Shown piece by piece: positions 1 to 8,663 of a stretch of 64,000 bases of DNA. The notes below the pieces were generated by a model. The model saw only the letters and a program-made list of their open reading frames with translations. It was not told the origin of the DNA and ran no database searches. A program made the translations under genes and the position numbers. The stretch is from assembly GCA_963809205.1 (NCBI GenBank), contig CAWEIS010000010.1, positions 62,001 to 126,000 of the forward strand, in the 5' to 3' direction. Position 1 is the first letter of the stretch; each line of letters begins with the position of its first letter. This DNA comes from DATLLN01 sp963809205 (GTDB lineage: Bacteria; Actinomycetota; Thermoleophilia; Gaiellales; JAICJC01).

Positions 1-1
1 G

Positions 2-1324
2 GAGGACGGGATCGAGTTCGTCTTCGCGCAGTTTGTGGATATGAATGCGAAGCCGTCGGCGAAGTTGGTGCCGATCACGAATTGGGACAGTATGGTGTCG
101 GAGGGTGCGGGGTTTGCTGGGTTTGCGGCGGGGCCGATTGGGCAGACGCCGGCGTCGCCGGACATGATGGCGGTGCCTGACCTTGCGTCGTATACGGCGG
201 TGCCGTTCAAGCCGGGCTTGGCTCGGTTCGCGTGCGATATCACGGTGGAGGGTGAGGAGTGGCCGTACTGTCCGCGGACGATCCTTCGCCGGCAGTTGGA
301 GCGGGCGAAGTCGATGGGCTACACGTTCAAGGTGGGGATGGAGTTGGAGTTCTTCCTGTTGCGCGAGTCGGCGGGTGGTGGGATCGAGTTGGCCGATCCG
401 CTCGACAACTTGGCCCAGCCGTGTTACGACATGAAGGGGTTGACCCGCCAGTACGAGTTCCTGTCGACGCTGTCGGGGTACGTCAATCAGCTGGGCTGGG
501 GGTCGTATGCGAATGATCACGAGGATGCGAACGGCCAGTTCGAGTCGAATTTCGAGTTCGCGGATGCGCTGACGACGGCCGATCGGGCGATCTTCTTTCG
601 CTACATGGTGCACGCCATGGCGCAGGAGCGGGGCATGCTGGCGACCTTCATGGCCAAGCCGTTCGGCCATCTGACGGGCAACGGCGGCCACTTCCACATG
701 AGCCTCTGGGACGAGGATGGCGCGGTCGACCTGTTCGCCGACGCGGACGACTCGCAGGGTCTGGGCCTGTCGCAGCTGGGCTATCACTTCACGGCCGGTC
801 TGCTCAAGCACGCCAGTGCGTACATCGCGGTCACGGCGCCGACCGTGAACAGCTACAAGCGGTTGACGACGACCGCCGGCACGCCGACCTCGGGGGCGAC
901 CTGGTCGCCGATCTTCATCACCTACGGCGCGAACAACCGCACGCAGATGCTGCGGGTGCCCGGCGGCCACGTCGAGGATCGCACCGTGGACGGCTCGTGC
1001 AACCCGTACCTGGCGATGGCGGTGATCCTGGCCGCCGGCCTGGACGGCGTCGAGAACGAGCTCGACGCGGGCCCGTTCAACGACGCCAACCTGTACACGA
1101 TGACCCGCGATGAGCTGGAGGCGGCGGGGATCGAGCTGCTGCCGGCCAACCTGCTGGACGCCACCCGCAACCTGGCCGAGGACGACGTCATCCGCAAGGC
1201 GCTGGGCAACACCGGTACCGAGGACTACGTGGACTACTACGTCAAGACCAAGCAGGAGGAGTGGAACGCCTACCACGAGCAGGTCACCCCCTGGGAGGTG
1301 CAGCGCTACCTGACCCTGTTCTAG
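2..1324 (+). CDS. Type III glutamine synthetase family protein (5'-partial)
   Basis: ATP-dependent amide ligase of the glutamine synthetase superfamily, closest in character to GlnT and gamma-glutamylmethylamide synthetase. The reading frame is open back to base 2 and encodes a typical N-terminal beta-grasp segment (EFVFAQFVDMNAKPSAKL), so the true start lies upstream and the GTG at 35 is internal. The catalytic domain carries the metal and nucleotide motifs MELEFF (about residue 115), NGGHFHMS (about 225) and the RVPGGHVEDR region (about 315). The C-terminus ends normally. It lies 199 bases before a sarcosine-oxidase-like operon on the same strand, which favours a role in methylamine or sarcosine nitrogen metabolism over housekeeping GlnA. 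Leu codons are mostly TTG in the first ~450 bases and CTG/CTC afterwards, an odd internal shift. The substrate (ammonia versus methylamine) cannot be decided here. Confidence 0.85.
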   Translation, partial: EDGIEFVFAQFVDMNAKPSAKLVPITNWDSMVSEGAGFAGFAAGPIGQTPASPDMMAVPDLASYTAVPFKPGLARFACDITVEGEEWPYCPRTILRRQLERAKSMGYTFKVGMELEFFLLRESAGGGIELADPLDNLAQPCYDMKGLTRQYEFLSTLSGYVNQLGWGSYANDHEDANGQFESNFEFADALTTADRAIFFRYMVHAMAQERGMLATFMAKPFGHLTGNGGHFHMSLWDEDGAVDLFADADDSQGLGLSQLGYHFTAGLLKHASAYIAVTAPTVNSYKRLTTTAGTPTSGATWSPIFITYGANNRTQMLRVPGGHVEDRTVDGSCNPYLAMAVILAAGLDGVENELDAGPFNDANLYTMTRDELEAAGIELLPANLLDATRNLAEDDVIRKALGNTGTEDYVDYYVKTKQEEWNAYHEQVTPWEVQRYLTLF

Positions 1325-1523
1325 GACGAACCATGGTTCACATCCGCACATACGGCGGTGGTGAATTGTTTTCGCCTCGGCACTGCCCTCGAGAGCCGGA
1401 GATCCGTACCATCTGCCCAGGTCCAGGCCCGGGCGGACGGGTATGGACCGGCACGTGCGCTGTGTTCAATCCTCTATAAGAGATCGCCCACCGGCGCGAC
1501 CGGCAAACGACCAAGGTGCGACA

Positions 1524-1784
1524 TTGAGCTTCATCCTGACCTGTCCAAACTGCGGGCCCCGCCCGGTTGACGAGTTCGGCTACGGAGGCGAGGTGACGAA
1601 CCGGGTCACCTCCTCCGAGGACGAGCGCGAGCTGTTCTCCTACCTCTACTTCCGGCGCAACGTCGCCGGCGACCAGCGCGAGTGGTGGTTCCACTCCAGC
1701 GGCTGTCGCGAGTGGTTCCAGGCCGAGCGCAACACCGATCGCAACCAGGTGCTGCAGGTCGCGCGGCCGGGGGCGCTGCAGTGA
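1524..1784 (+). CDS. soxD: Sarcosine oxidase / N-methylglutamate dehydrogenase, delta subunit
   Basis: Small zinc-binding subunit of a heterotetrameric sarcosine-oxidase-type enzyme, 86 aa from a TTG start. The start is chosen because the conserved N-terminus begins SFILTCPNCG; an upstream ATG at 1443 would add 27 unconserved residues. The Zn ligands of the family are visible: CPNC near residues 7-10 and HSSGC near 59-63, followed by WF. The gene ends in a GTGA overlap with the alpha subunit, implying translational coupling. The 199-base gap upstream contains an imperfect inverted repeat (GGTCCA at 1420-1425, TGGACC at 1444-1449) and a TATAAG box at 1475-1480. Either may belong to a promoter or leader, but no matching -35 box is seen. 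Confidence 0.85.
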   Translation: MSFILTCPNCGPRPVDEFGYGGEVTNRVTSSEDERELFSYLYFRRNVAGDQREWWFHSSGCREWFQAERNTDRNQVLQVARPGALQ

Positions 1785-4510
1785 GCCGGCTGAGCGAGCG
1801 CCGCGGCGAGCTGATCGACCGCGGCCGAACCATCACGTTCAGCTGGGAGGGCAAGACCTACAAGGGCCACAAGGGCGACACAATCGCCTCGGCGCTGTAC
1901 GAGGCCGGCGTCCGCGTCTTCTCCCGCTCGTTCAAATACCACCGGCCGCGCGGGCTGATGTGCTGCTCCGGCCAGTGCCCGAACTGCCTGGTCGAGGTGG
2001 ACGGCGAGCCCACCGTGCGCGCCTGCGTGACGCCCATCGAGCAGGGCATGGAGGTCAACCACCTGAACGCGTGGCCGTCGCTGGAGCGTGACTTCCTGCA
2101 CATGGTCGGCAAGGCGACGCCGTCGTTCGGCATGCAGGTCGGCTTCTACTACAAGACCTTCATCCGGCCCCGCCGGCTGTGGCCCTTCTACGAGAAGATC
2201 CTGCGCAACGCGGCCGGCCTGGGCCGGCTGGACGAGGAGCACCGGCGCACCGAGCGGTACGAGAAGGTGCACCGCCACGTCGACGTGCTGGTGATCGGCG
2301 GCGGCCAGTCCGGCCTGGAGGCCGCGACCGAGGCCGCGTCTGCGGGCAAGCACACGGTCGTGGTCGATGAGGGGCTGGCGCTGGGCGGGCGGCTCGCCTA
2401 CGGCACAGCCGACGAGATGCGTGAGCGCGACGCGCTGGTCGAGGCGTCGCGCGCCGCCGGCGTCGAGTTCCTGCAGCCCGCGTACGCCGGGGGCGTCTAC
2501 GAAGGGCTGCTGGTGCCGGTGTTCCAGGGCAAGACGATGTACCGCTTCCGGGCCGCCGAGCTGGTGCTGGCCACGGGCTCGATCGAGCAGCCCCTGGTGT
2601 TTGGCAACAACGACCTCCCCGGCATCATGCTGGGCTGCGCAGCCCGCCGGCTGACCAACCAGTTCCGCATCGCCCCAGGCGGGCAGGCTGTCGTCGTGAC
2701 GTCGGGCGAGGAGGGCATCGTCGCCGCCAGCGACCTGGCCGCGGCCGGGGTCGAGGTGGTCGCGGTCGCCGATTCGCGCGACACCGAGACGGACGTCCGG
2801 CTGTCGGACGCGGGCATCGAGCACCTGACCGGCTTCGTGCCAGTGCGGGCCAAGGGCTCGAAGCACGTGACCGGCGTGGTCGTCGCCAGGGACGGCGACG
2901 AGCGGACGTTCGGCTGCGACCTGCTGGTCGTCTCCGGGCGCAGCGCCGGTGCCTACGGCTTTCTCTCGCAGGCCGGCGGCAGCATCCGCTACGACCGCGG
3001 ACAGGGGCGCTACGTCCCGGACGTGGTGCCGGTTGGCGTGCGGGTGGTCGGCGAGCTCGCCGGCGCCGCGGCGGCCGGCGGCGCCGTGCCCGCCAAGGCG
3101 AAGGACTCGGGGTGCAAGCAGTTCGTCTGCTTCTGCGAGGACGTCACCACCAAGGACGTCAACCTGTCCGTCAGCGAGGGCTTCGCATCGCTGGAGCTGT
3201 CCAAGCGCTACACGACCGTCACCATGGGGCCGTGCCAGGGCCGGATGTGCCACCGCAACTCCGGCTTGGTGATCGCCGACGAGCTGGGCGTCGATGCCGA
3301 CGAGCAGCGGGTCGGCGTGACCACGGCGCGGCCGCCGCACAACCCGACCAGCTTCTCACTGCTGGCGGCCCGCGGGTACGAGCCCGTGAAGCGCACGAGC
3401 ACGCACCACTGGCACGCGGAGCATGGCGGCAAGATGCTGTGGGCCGGCGACTGGAAGCGGCCGTACGACTACGGCGACGCCGACTCCGAGGTCGCAGCGG
3501 TGCACGAGTCGCTCGGCCTGATCGACGTCTCCACGCTGGGCAAGATGATCGTCCGCGGGCCCGACGCCGCCGCGTTCCTCGAGCGGATCTACCCGAACCG
3601 CTTCGGCGACATGAAGCTGGCGCGCGTCCGGTACGGCATCGTCTGCGGGGACGACGGGTCGGTGCTGGACGACGGCACCGTGGCCCGGGTGTCCGAGGAC
3701 GAGTACTACGTGACGACCACCTCGTCCGGTGCCGGCGGCATGGAGCAGTGGTTCACCTGGTGGAACGCGGTCTGGGGGATGGACGTCGAGATCGTCAACG
3801 TCACCTCCGCCGTGGCGGCGTTCAACCTCGCCGGGCCGAAGGCGCGCGAGGCGCTGGCGCCGCTGACCTCGTTCGACCTCTCGAACGAGGCATTCCCGTA
3901 CCTGGGCGCCGGCCACGCCGAGATCGCCGGGGTGCCCTGCCTGCTGCTGCGGATCGGCTTCGTGGGCGAGCTCGGCTACGAGATCCATCTGCCGACGGCG
4001 GCGGGCGAGTACCTGTGGGACGCGCTGATGGCCGCCGGGGCGGAGCACGACGTCCGGCCGTTCGGCCTCGAGCCGCAGCGGGTGCTGCGCCTCGAGAAGA
4101 TGCACGTGATCATCGGCCAGGACACGAACGCGGAGTCGAACCCGTTCGAGGCCGCCATGCCGTGGATCGTCAAGCTGGACAAGGAGAGCGACTGGATCGG
4201 CCGCTACCAGCTCGAGTACCTGAACCGGCGCGGAAACCGCGACGAGCTGGTCGGCTTCGTCTGCGACAACGGCAAGACGCCGGTCGAGGGCTCGCAGGTG
4301 ATCGGCGCCGACGGTGATCCCGCCGGCCGGATCACCAGCTCCCGCTTCTCGAAACGGCTCGGCCGGGCGATCGGCATCGCCTGGGTGCCGGTGGCGTCCT
4401 CCGAGGAGGGAACGCGGATCGACATCTCCGACCCGACCGGCGCCAGGATCCCGGCCGTCGTCACGCACAAGGCCTTCTACGACCCGGATGGAGAGAGGTT
4501 GCGCTCATGA
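1781..4510 (+). CDS. soxA: Sarcosine oxidase / N-methylglutamate dehydrogenase, alpha subunit
   Basis: Large subunit (909 aa) that accepts the imine formed on the beta subunit and transfers its one-carbon unit to tetrahydrofolate. Domains in order: a ferredoxin-like 2Fe-2S domain (CCSGQCPNCLVEVDG near residues 64-78), a pyridine-nucleotide/FAD Rossmann fold (VLVIGGGQSG near 168-177), a BFD-like cysteine segment (CKQFVCFCEDV near 445), and a C-terminal GcvT-type folate-binding aminomethyltransferase domain from about 530 to the end. The length is slightly short of the usual 950-1000 aa but all domains are present. GTG 1781 overlaps the stop of the delta subunit. The same family serves sarcosine oxidase and N-methylglutamate dehydrogenase (MgdC). 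The neighbouring glutamine-synthetase-like gene makes the latter a real alternative. Confidence 0.9.
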   Translation: MSRLSERRGELIDRGRTITFSWEGKTYKGHKGDTIASALYEAGVRVFSRSFKYHRPRGLMCCSGQCPNCLVEVDGEPTVRACVTPIEQGMEVNHLNAWPSLERDFLHMVGKATPSFGMQVGFYYKTFIRPRRLWPFYEKILRNAAGLGRLDEEHRRTERYEKVHRHVDVLVIGGGQSGLEAATEAASAGKHTVVVDEGLALGGRLAYGTADEMRERDALVEASRAAGVEFLQPAYAGGVYEGLLVPVFQGKTMYRFRAAELVLATGSIEQPLVFGNNDLPGIMLGCAARRLTNQFRIAPGGQAVVVTSGEEGIVAASDLAAAGVEVVAVADSRDTETDVRLSDAGIEHLTGFVPVRAKGSKHVTGVVVARDGDERTFGCDLLVVSGRSAGAYGFLSQAGGSIRYDRGQGRYVPDVVPVGVRVVGELAGAAAAGGAVPAKAKDSGCKQFVCFCEDVTTKDVNLSVSEGFASLELSKRYTTVTMGPCQGRMCHRNSGLVIADELGVDADEQRVGVTTARPPHNPTSFSLLAARGYEPVKRTSTHHWHAEHGGKMLWAGDWKRPYDYGDADSEVAAVHESLGLIDVSTLGKMIVRGPDAAAFLERIYPNRFGDMKLARVRYGIVCGDDGSVLDDGTVARVSEDEYYVTTTSSGAGGMEQWFTWWNAVWGMDVEIVNVTSAVAAFNLAGPKAREALAPLTSFDLSNEAFPYLGAGHAEIAGVPCLLLRIGFVGELGYEIHLPTAAGEYLWDALMAAGAEHDVRPFGLEPQRVLRLEKMHVIIGQDTNAESNPFEAAMPWIVKLDKESDWIGRYQLEYLNRRGNRDELVGFVCDNGKTPVEGSQVIGADGDPAGRITSSRFSKRLGRAIGIAWVPVASSEEGTRIDISDPTGARIPAVVTHKAFYDPDGERLRS

Positions 4511-5175
4511 GCGACTCGTTCGCGTTCCTGTCGCCCGCGGCGGTGCGCGCCACCGACGGCCACCGGCCGCTGCTGCGCACCCCGGTCGAGCGAAGCCACA
4601 TCGCCGCCGGTGCCACGATCGAGGTGGCCGGCGGCTGGCGGATCGCCCGCTACGACGCCGAGCCCAGCGAGGCGTGGCTGGCCGACGTGTCCCACACGGG
4701 CAAGCTGGACGTCCGCGGCGACGCCGCGCGGGTCGATGAGCTGACCGGCGGCGCCGACCTGGGCGCCGCCAGCCACCACGATGGCGTCTGGACGCTGCGC
4801 ATCTCGCCCACCCACGCCGCGGTGATCTGCCCGTTCGAGCGGGTCACCGACCTCAGCGAGCGGATCGGCGCGGGCGTCACCGACATGACGTGCGGCTGGG
4901 CCGCGTTCACGCTCGGCGGTCCCGCCATGCGCGACGTGTTCATGCGCTCGTCGAGCCTGGACGTCCGCGAGAGCCGGTTCGCGGCCGGGCGCTGCATGGC
5001 CGGGTCGGTGATGCGGGCGGGGACGATCCTCCTGAACGAGGGCGACCGCTTCCGCATGCTGGTCAACTGGGAGGTCGGCGAGTACTTCTGGGACGCGATC
5101 CTGGACGCCGGCGTGAACTTCGGGATCGCGCCTGTCTCCGCGAGCGTCGCGCTGCGCGAGGGGGTGGCCGTCTGA
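4507..5175 (+). CDS. soxG: Sarcosine oxidase / N-methylglutamate dehydrogenase, gamma subunit
   Basis: Gamma subunit, 222 aa, distantly related to the GcvT fold and structural in the heterotetramer. ATG 4507 overlaps the alpha-subunit stop (ATGA), and the last base of its stop is the first base of the beta-subunit ATG (TGATG). The N-terminus (FLSPAAVRATDGHRPLLRTP) and the tail (NWEVGEYFWDAILDAG) fit SoxG-like proteins. No catalytic cofactor motif is expected or seen. The assignment rests on family resemblance and on its position between SoxA-like and SoxB-like genes. MgdD of N-methylglutamate dehydrogenase is the alternative name. Confidence 0.8.
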   Translation: MSDSFAFLSPAAVRATDGHRPLLRTPVERSHIAAGATIEVAGGWRIARYDAEPSEAWLADVSHTGKLDVRGDAARVDELTGGADLGAASHHDGVWTLRISPTHAAVICPFERVTDLSERIGAGVTDMTCGWAAFTLGGPAMRDVFMRSSSLDVRESRFAAGRCMAGSVMRAGTILLNEGDRFRMLVNWEVGEYFWDAILDAGVNFGIAPVSASVALREGVAV

Positions 5176-6386
5176 TGCTGGGCCTGCTGCGAAAGCACAA
5201 GTACTTCCGCTCGCACGACCTCAAGTCGAGCTACGACGTGGTCATCATCGGCGCCGGCGCGCACGGCCTGGCCACGGCCTATTACCTGGCCAAGCGGCAC
5301 GGGCTCAAGCGGATCGCGGTGCTCGACAAGAGCTACATGGGCGCCGGCGCCTCCGGCCGCAACACCACCATCATCCGCTCCAACTACCTGACGGCGGAGG
5401 GTGCGAGGTTCTACGAGGAGAGCGTCAAGATCTACGAGTCGCTGTCCCAGGATCTCGACTTCAACATGCTGTTCAGCCAGCACGGGCACCTGACGCTGGC
5501 CCACTCCGACCGGTCGCTGAACACGATGATGGAGCGCGCCGAGGTGAACCGGCTGGTGGGCGTCGACTCGCGCGTCGTCTACCCGGACGAGGTCAAGGAG
5601 CTGTGCCCGCAGCTCGACACGTCGGACCACCCGACGTTCCCGATCCTGGGCGCGCTGTACCACCCGCCGGGCGGCGTGATCCGCCACGACGCGGTGGTCT
5701 GGGGGTACGGCAAGGAGGCCGACAAGCTCGGCGTCGAGATCCACCAGTACACCGAGGTGACGGGGATCAACGTCGACAACGGCCGGGTCACCGGCGTCGA
5801 GACCAACCGCGGCACGATCGCCTGCGGCACGGTCATCTCATGCGTCGCCGGCTGGAGCACCCTGACCTGCGACATGGTCGGAGTGCCGCTGCCGCTGACC
5901 ACCCACATCCTGCAGGCCTGCGTCACCGAGCCGGTGAAGCCGCTGCTGGACAAGATCATCGTGTCCGGCACGCTGCACATCTACATCAGCCAGTCCGACC
6001 GCGGCGAGTTCGTGATGGGCTCGGAGATCGAGCCGTACTCAGGCTACTCGCCGACCTCGACGTTCCGGTTCATCGAGGACCTGGCGATGCACATGATCGA
6101 GCTGCTGCCGATGCTCGGCCACGCCAAGATCCTGCGGCAATGGACGGGGCTGTGCGACGTCTCGCCCGACTACTCGCCGATCATGGGCCTGACCGAGGTG
6201 GACGGCTTCATCATCGACGCCGGCTGGGGCACCTACGGGTTCAAGGCCTCACCGATCGTCGGCCGTACGATCGCCGACCTGGTCGGCACCGGCACCACCC
6301 CCGATCTGATCCATCCCTTCCGGCTGGCCCGCTTCTACGAGGACGAGCTCGTCTCCGAGCGCGGCGCCGCCGCAGTCAGTCACTGA
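5175..6386 (+). CDS. soxB: Sarcosine oxidase / N-methylglutamate dehydrogenase, beta subunit
   Basis: FAD-dependent amine-oxidising subunit, 403 aa. The dinucleotide-binding motif VVIIGAGAHGLATAYYLAK lies at residues 21-39, followed by the DAO fold and the C-terminal FAD-contact segment (GWGTYGFKASPIVGR). It oxidises the N-methyl group of sarcosine or N-methylglutamate; the product is processed on the alpha subunit. The start at ATG 5175 is supported by the TGATG overlap with soxG; a longer frame from 4890 would run through soxG. Subunit order here is D-A-G-B rather than the usual B-D-A-G. It is followed 10 bases later by fhs, so the C1 product enters folate metabolism at once. Confidence 0.88.
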   Translation: MLGLLRKHKYFRSHDLKSSYDVVIIGAGAHGLATAYYLAKRHGLKRIAVLDKSYMGAGASGRNTTIIRSNYLTAEGARFYEESVKIYESLSQDLDFNMLFSQHGHLTLAHSDRSLNTMMERAEVNRLVGVDSRVVYPDEVKELCPQLDTSDHPTFPILGALYHPPGGVIRHDAVVWGYGKEADKLGVEIHQYTEVTGINVDNGRVTGVETNRGTIACGTVISCVAGWSTLTCDMVGVPLPLTTHILQACVTEPVKPLLDKIIVSGTLHIYISQSDRGEFVMGSEIEPYSGYSPTSTFRFIEDLAMHMIELLPMLGHAKILRQWTGLCDVSPDYSPIMGLTEVDGFIIDAGWGTYGFKASPIVGRTIADLVGTGTTPDLIHPFRLARFYEDELVSERGAAAVSH

Positions 6387-6396
6387 GGAAAGGCAC

Positions 6397-8079
6397 ATGA
6401 CCACGATGACCATGAAGAGCAGCCTGGAGATCGCGCAGGAAGCCACGCTCCGGCCGGTGATGGACATCGCCAAGGAGATCGGCCTGGAAGAGGACGAGGT
6501 CGACCTGTACGGGCGGTACAAGGCCAAGATCAGCCTGAGCGCGATCGACCGTCTGGCCGGCGCGCCGGACGCGAAGATCGTGTGCGTGTCGGCGATCACG
6601 CCGACCAAGGCGGGCGAGGGCAAGACCACCACGTCCGTGTCGCTGACCCAGGGGCTCGGCCATATCGGCAAGCGCCCCGTGCTCTGCCTGCGCGAGCCGT
6701 CGCTCGGGCCGATCTTCGGGATCAAGGGCGGCGCTGCGGGTGGCGGCTACACCCAGGTCGTCCCGATGGAGGATCTGAACCTCCACTTCACGGGCGACTT
6801 CCACGCGGTTGCCGCGGCGAACAACATGCTCGCCGCGTTCATCGACCGTCACATCTTCTACGGCAACGAGCGTCGGATCGCCCCGCACGGCGTCGCCTGG
6901 CGGCGGGCCGTGGACATGAACGACCGAAACCTGCGCAACATCGTCAGCGGCCTCGGCGGCCCGACCCACGGCAACCCTCGCGAGACCGGCTTCGACATCG
7001 TCGCCGCTTCCGAGGTGATGGCGATCATGGGCATGGCCACCTCGCTGCAGGACCTGCGCAAGCGGATCGGGTCGATCACGGTCGCCTACGACGTCGACGG
7101 CAACCCGGTCACGGCCGAGCAGATGGGCTGCGCCGGCGCGATGACGGTGCTGCTCAAGGACGCGCTCAAGCCGAACCTGATCCAGACGCTCGAGGGTCAG
7201 CCCTGCTTCATGCACATTGGGCCGTTCGGCAACATCGCCCACGGCAACAGCTCGATCGTCGCCGACCTGCTGGGCAAGAAGGTGGGCGACTACCTGATCA
7301 CCGAGGCCGGCTTCGGCTCCGACCTGGGCATGGAGAAGTTCATGGACATCGTCTGCCGCGCGGGCGGATTCGGCCCGAACGCGGTGGTGATGGTGGCGAC
7401 CGCCAAGGCGCTCAAGCACCACGGCGGCAACCTCGAGGCGACCGGCGCCGAGGGCCTGAAGGCGATCGAGGAGGGCGCGAAGAACCTCGAGCGCCACATC
7501 CTGAACGCCAAGGAGTTCGGCGTCCCCTGCGTGGTCGCCGCCAACCGCTTCCCGACCGACACGGACGAGGAGGTCGCGCTGGTACAGAAGCTGGCGATGG
7601 AGTACGGCGCCCACGCGGCCGTGCTCAACGAGGGCTTCGGACGGGGCGGCGAGGGCGCGGCCGAGATGGCCGAGGCGGTCGCCGACGCCTGCGAGCAGCC
7701 GAACAGCTTCCACTTCGTCTACGAGGACTCGGATCCGATCGACGTCAAGATCGAGAAGATCGCGACCAAGATCTACCGTGCGGAGGGCGTCGACTTTGCG
7801 CCGGCGGCCCGGCAGAAGATCGACCAGTTCACCAAGGACGGCCTCACCGGCCTCTCGATCTGCATGGCAAAGACGCACCTGTCGCTGTCCGCGGACGCGT
7901 CGCTGACCAACGCGCCGACCGGGTACCGGATCCCCGTGCGGGACATCCGGCCGTACACGGGCGCCGGCTTCCTGACGGCGCTCTGCGGCGACATCATGCA
8001 GATGCCGGGGCTCGGCAAGACACCTGCCGGATTCAACGTCGACATCGACAAGGACGGCAAGACTGTCGGACTCTTCTAG
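6397..8079 (+). CDS. fhs: Formate-tetrahydrofolate ligase
   Basis: Interconverts formate + THF + ATP with 10-formyl-THF. The protein is 560 aa, the normal length for the bacterial monofunctional enzyme. The P-loop-like TKAGEGKTTTS lies at residues 69-79; the REPSLGPIFGIKGGAAGGGY and EDLNLHFTGDFHA signatures follow. A strong ribosome binding site (GAGGAAAGG) lies directly before ATG 6397. Downstream of a sarcosine-type demethylase it can run towards formate and ATP, or feed 10-formyl-THF to PurN and PurH encoded about 12 kb further on. Identity is secure; physiological direction is inferred. Confidence 0.97.
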   Translation: MTTMTMKSSLEIAQEATLRPVMDIAKEIGLEEDEVDLYGRYKAKISLSAIDRLAGAPDAKIVCVSAITPTKAGEGKTTTSVSLTQGLGHIGKRPVLCLREPSLGPIFGIKGGAAGGGYTQVVPMEDLNLHFTGDFHAVAAANNMLAAFIDRHIFYGNERRIAPHGVAWRRAVDMNDRNLRNIVSGLGGPTHGNPRETGFDIVAASEVMAIMGMATSLQDLRKRIGSITVAYDVDGNPVTAEQMGCAGAMTVLLKDALKPNLIQTLEGQPCFMHIGPFGNIAHGNSSIVADLLGKKVGDYLITEAGFGSDLGMEKFMDIVCRAGGFGPNAVVMVATAKALKHHGGNLEATGAEGLKAIEEGAKNLERHILNAKEFGVPCVVAANRFPTDTDEEVALVQKLAMEYGAHAAVLNEGFGRGGEGAAEMAEAVADACEQPNSFHFVYEDSDPIDVKIEKIATKIYRAEGVDFAPAARQKIDQFTKDGLTGLSICMAKTHLSLSADASLTNAPTGYRIPVRDIRPYTGAGFLTALCGDIMQMPGLGKTPAGFNVDIDKDGKTVGLF

Positions 8080-8122
8080 CGACCCCTACCTGTCGCGCTC
8101 GGTCGCTGACCTGCTTGACGAC

Positions 8123-8662
8123 ATGGCCGACCGGACGCCGGCGCCCGGCGGCGGCGCGGCGGCGGCGCTGACGTGCGCGATGGGTGCGGCGCTGGTCGAG
8201 ATGGCGACGTCGTTCGGCTCGGCCCACGGGCTCGATCGCGTGCGCGCGCGGGCGCACGAGATCCGCGAGGAGGTGTCGCTGCTCGCGCACGCGGACGGCG
8301 TCGCCTACGGCCACGTGCTCGATGCGCTGCGCGCGTCGGGCGACGAGCGGCACCGGCAGCTGGACGGCGCCGTGTCGGAGGCGATCGCCGTGCCGATGCG
8401 CGTGCTCGAGCTGGCGTCGGAGGTGGCCACCCTCGCGGCCGACGTTGCCGAGACCGGCAACCGGAACCTGGAGGGCGACGCCCTTGCCGGTTCGCTACTG
8501 GCCGAGGCGGCGGCCCGCTCGGCGGCCACGCTGGCGCAGATGAACGTCAGCATGCTCTCGCGCGGATCGATCGCCGATGCGCAGCTCGAGAAGCTGCGCC
8601 CGGCGCTGGCGCGGGCCACCCGCGCGCGGGAGCGCGCGGTCGAGGCCTACGCGGCCATCTAG
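8123..8662 (+). CDS. fchA: Methenyltetrahydrofolate cyclohydrolase / formiminoTHF cyclodeaminase (FchA family)
   Basis: Small all-helical enzyme of the FTCD C-terminal family, which interconverts 5,10-methenyl-THF (or formimino-THF) with formyl-THF. The conserved TPAPGGGAAAALTCAMGAALVEM segment near the N-terminus is diagnostic. From ATG 8123 the product is 179 aa, but the typical family N-terminus (YLSRSVADLLDDMADRTPAPGG) is open in frame back to about base 8078, overlapping the end of fhs, without an ATG, GTG or TTG. The true start is therefore probably upstream (CTG at 8063 or 8090), or a base is wrong there. Pairing with fhs completes the methenyl-formyl-formate branch. Confidence 0.85.
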   Translation: MADRTPAPGGGAAAALTCAMGAALVEMATSFGSAHGLDRVRARAHEIREEVSLLAHADGVAYGHVLDALRASGDERHRQLDGAVSEAIAVPMRVLELASEVATLAADVAETGNRNLEGDALAGSLLAEAAARSAATLAQMNVSMLSRGSIADAQLEKLRPALARATRARERAVEAYAAI

Positions 8663-8663
8663 G

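Noticed and set aside
1325..1523. Riboswitch or tRNA in the gap before soxD
   Set aside because: Only an imperfect inverted repeat is visible; no glycine-riboswitch or tRNA motifs (no T-loop GTTCRANYC with matching stem).
1646..3340. Long minus-strand open frame opposite soxA
   Set aside because: High-GC shadow frame: His/Arg/Asp-rich translation with no family motifs, fully antisense to a well-supported gene. Similar long frames opposite fhs, purD-purB, ettA (25240-28581) and the pur genes were dropped for the same reason.
3112..4317. Arg/Ala-rich plus-strand frame inside soxA
   Set aside because: Out-of-frame shadow; typical RRRAGRRR composition of GC-rich DNA and no start signal.
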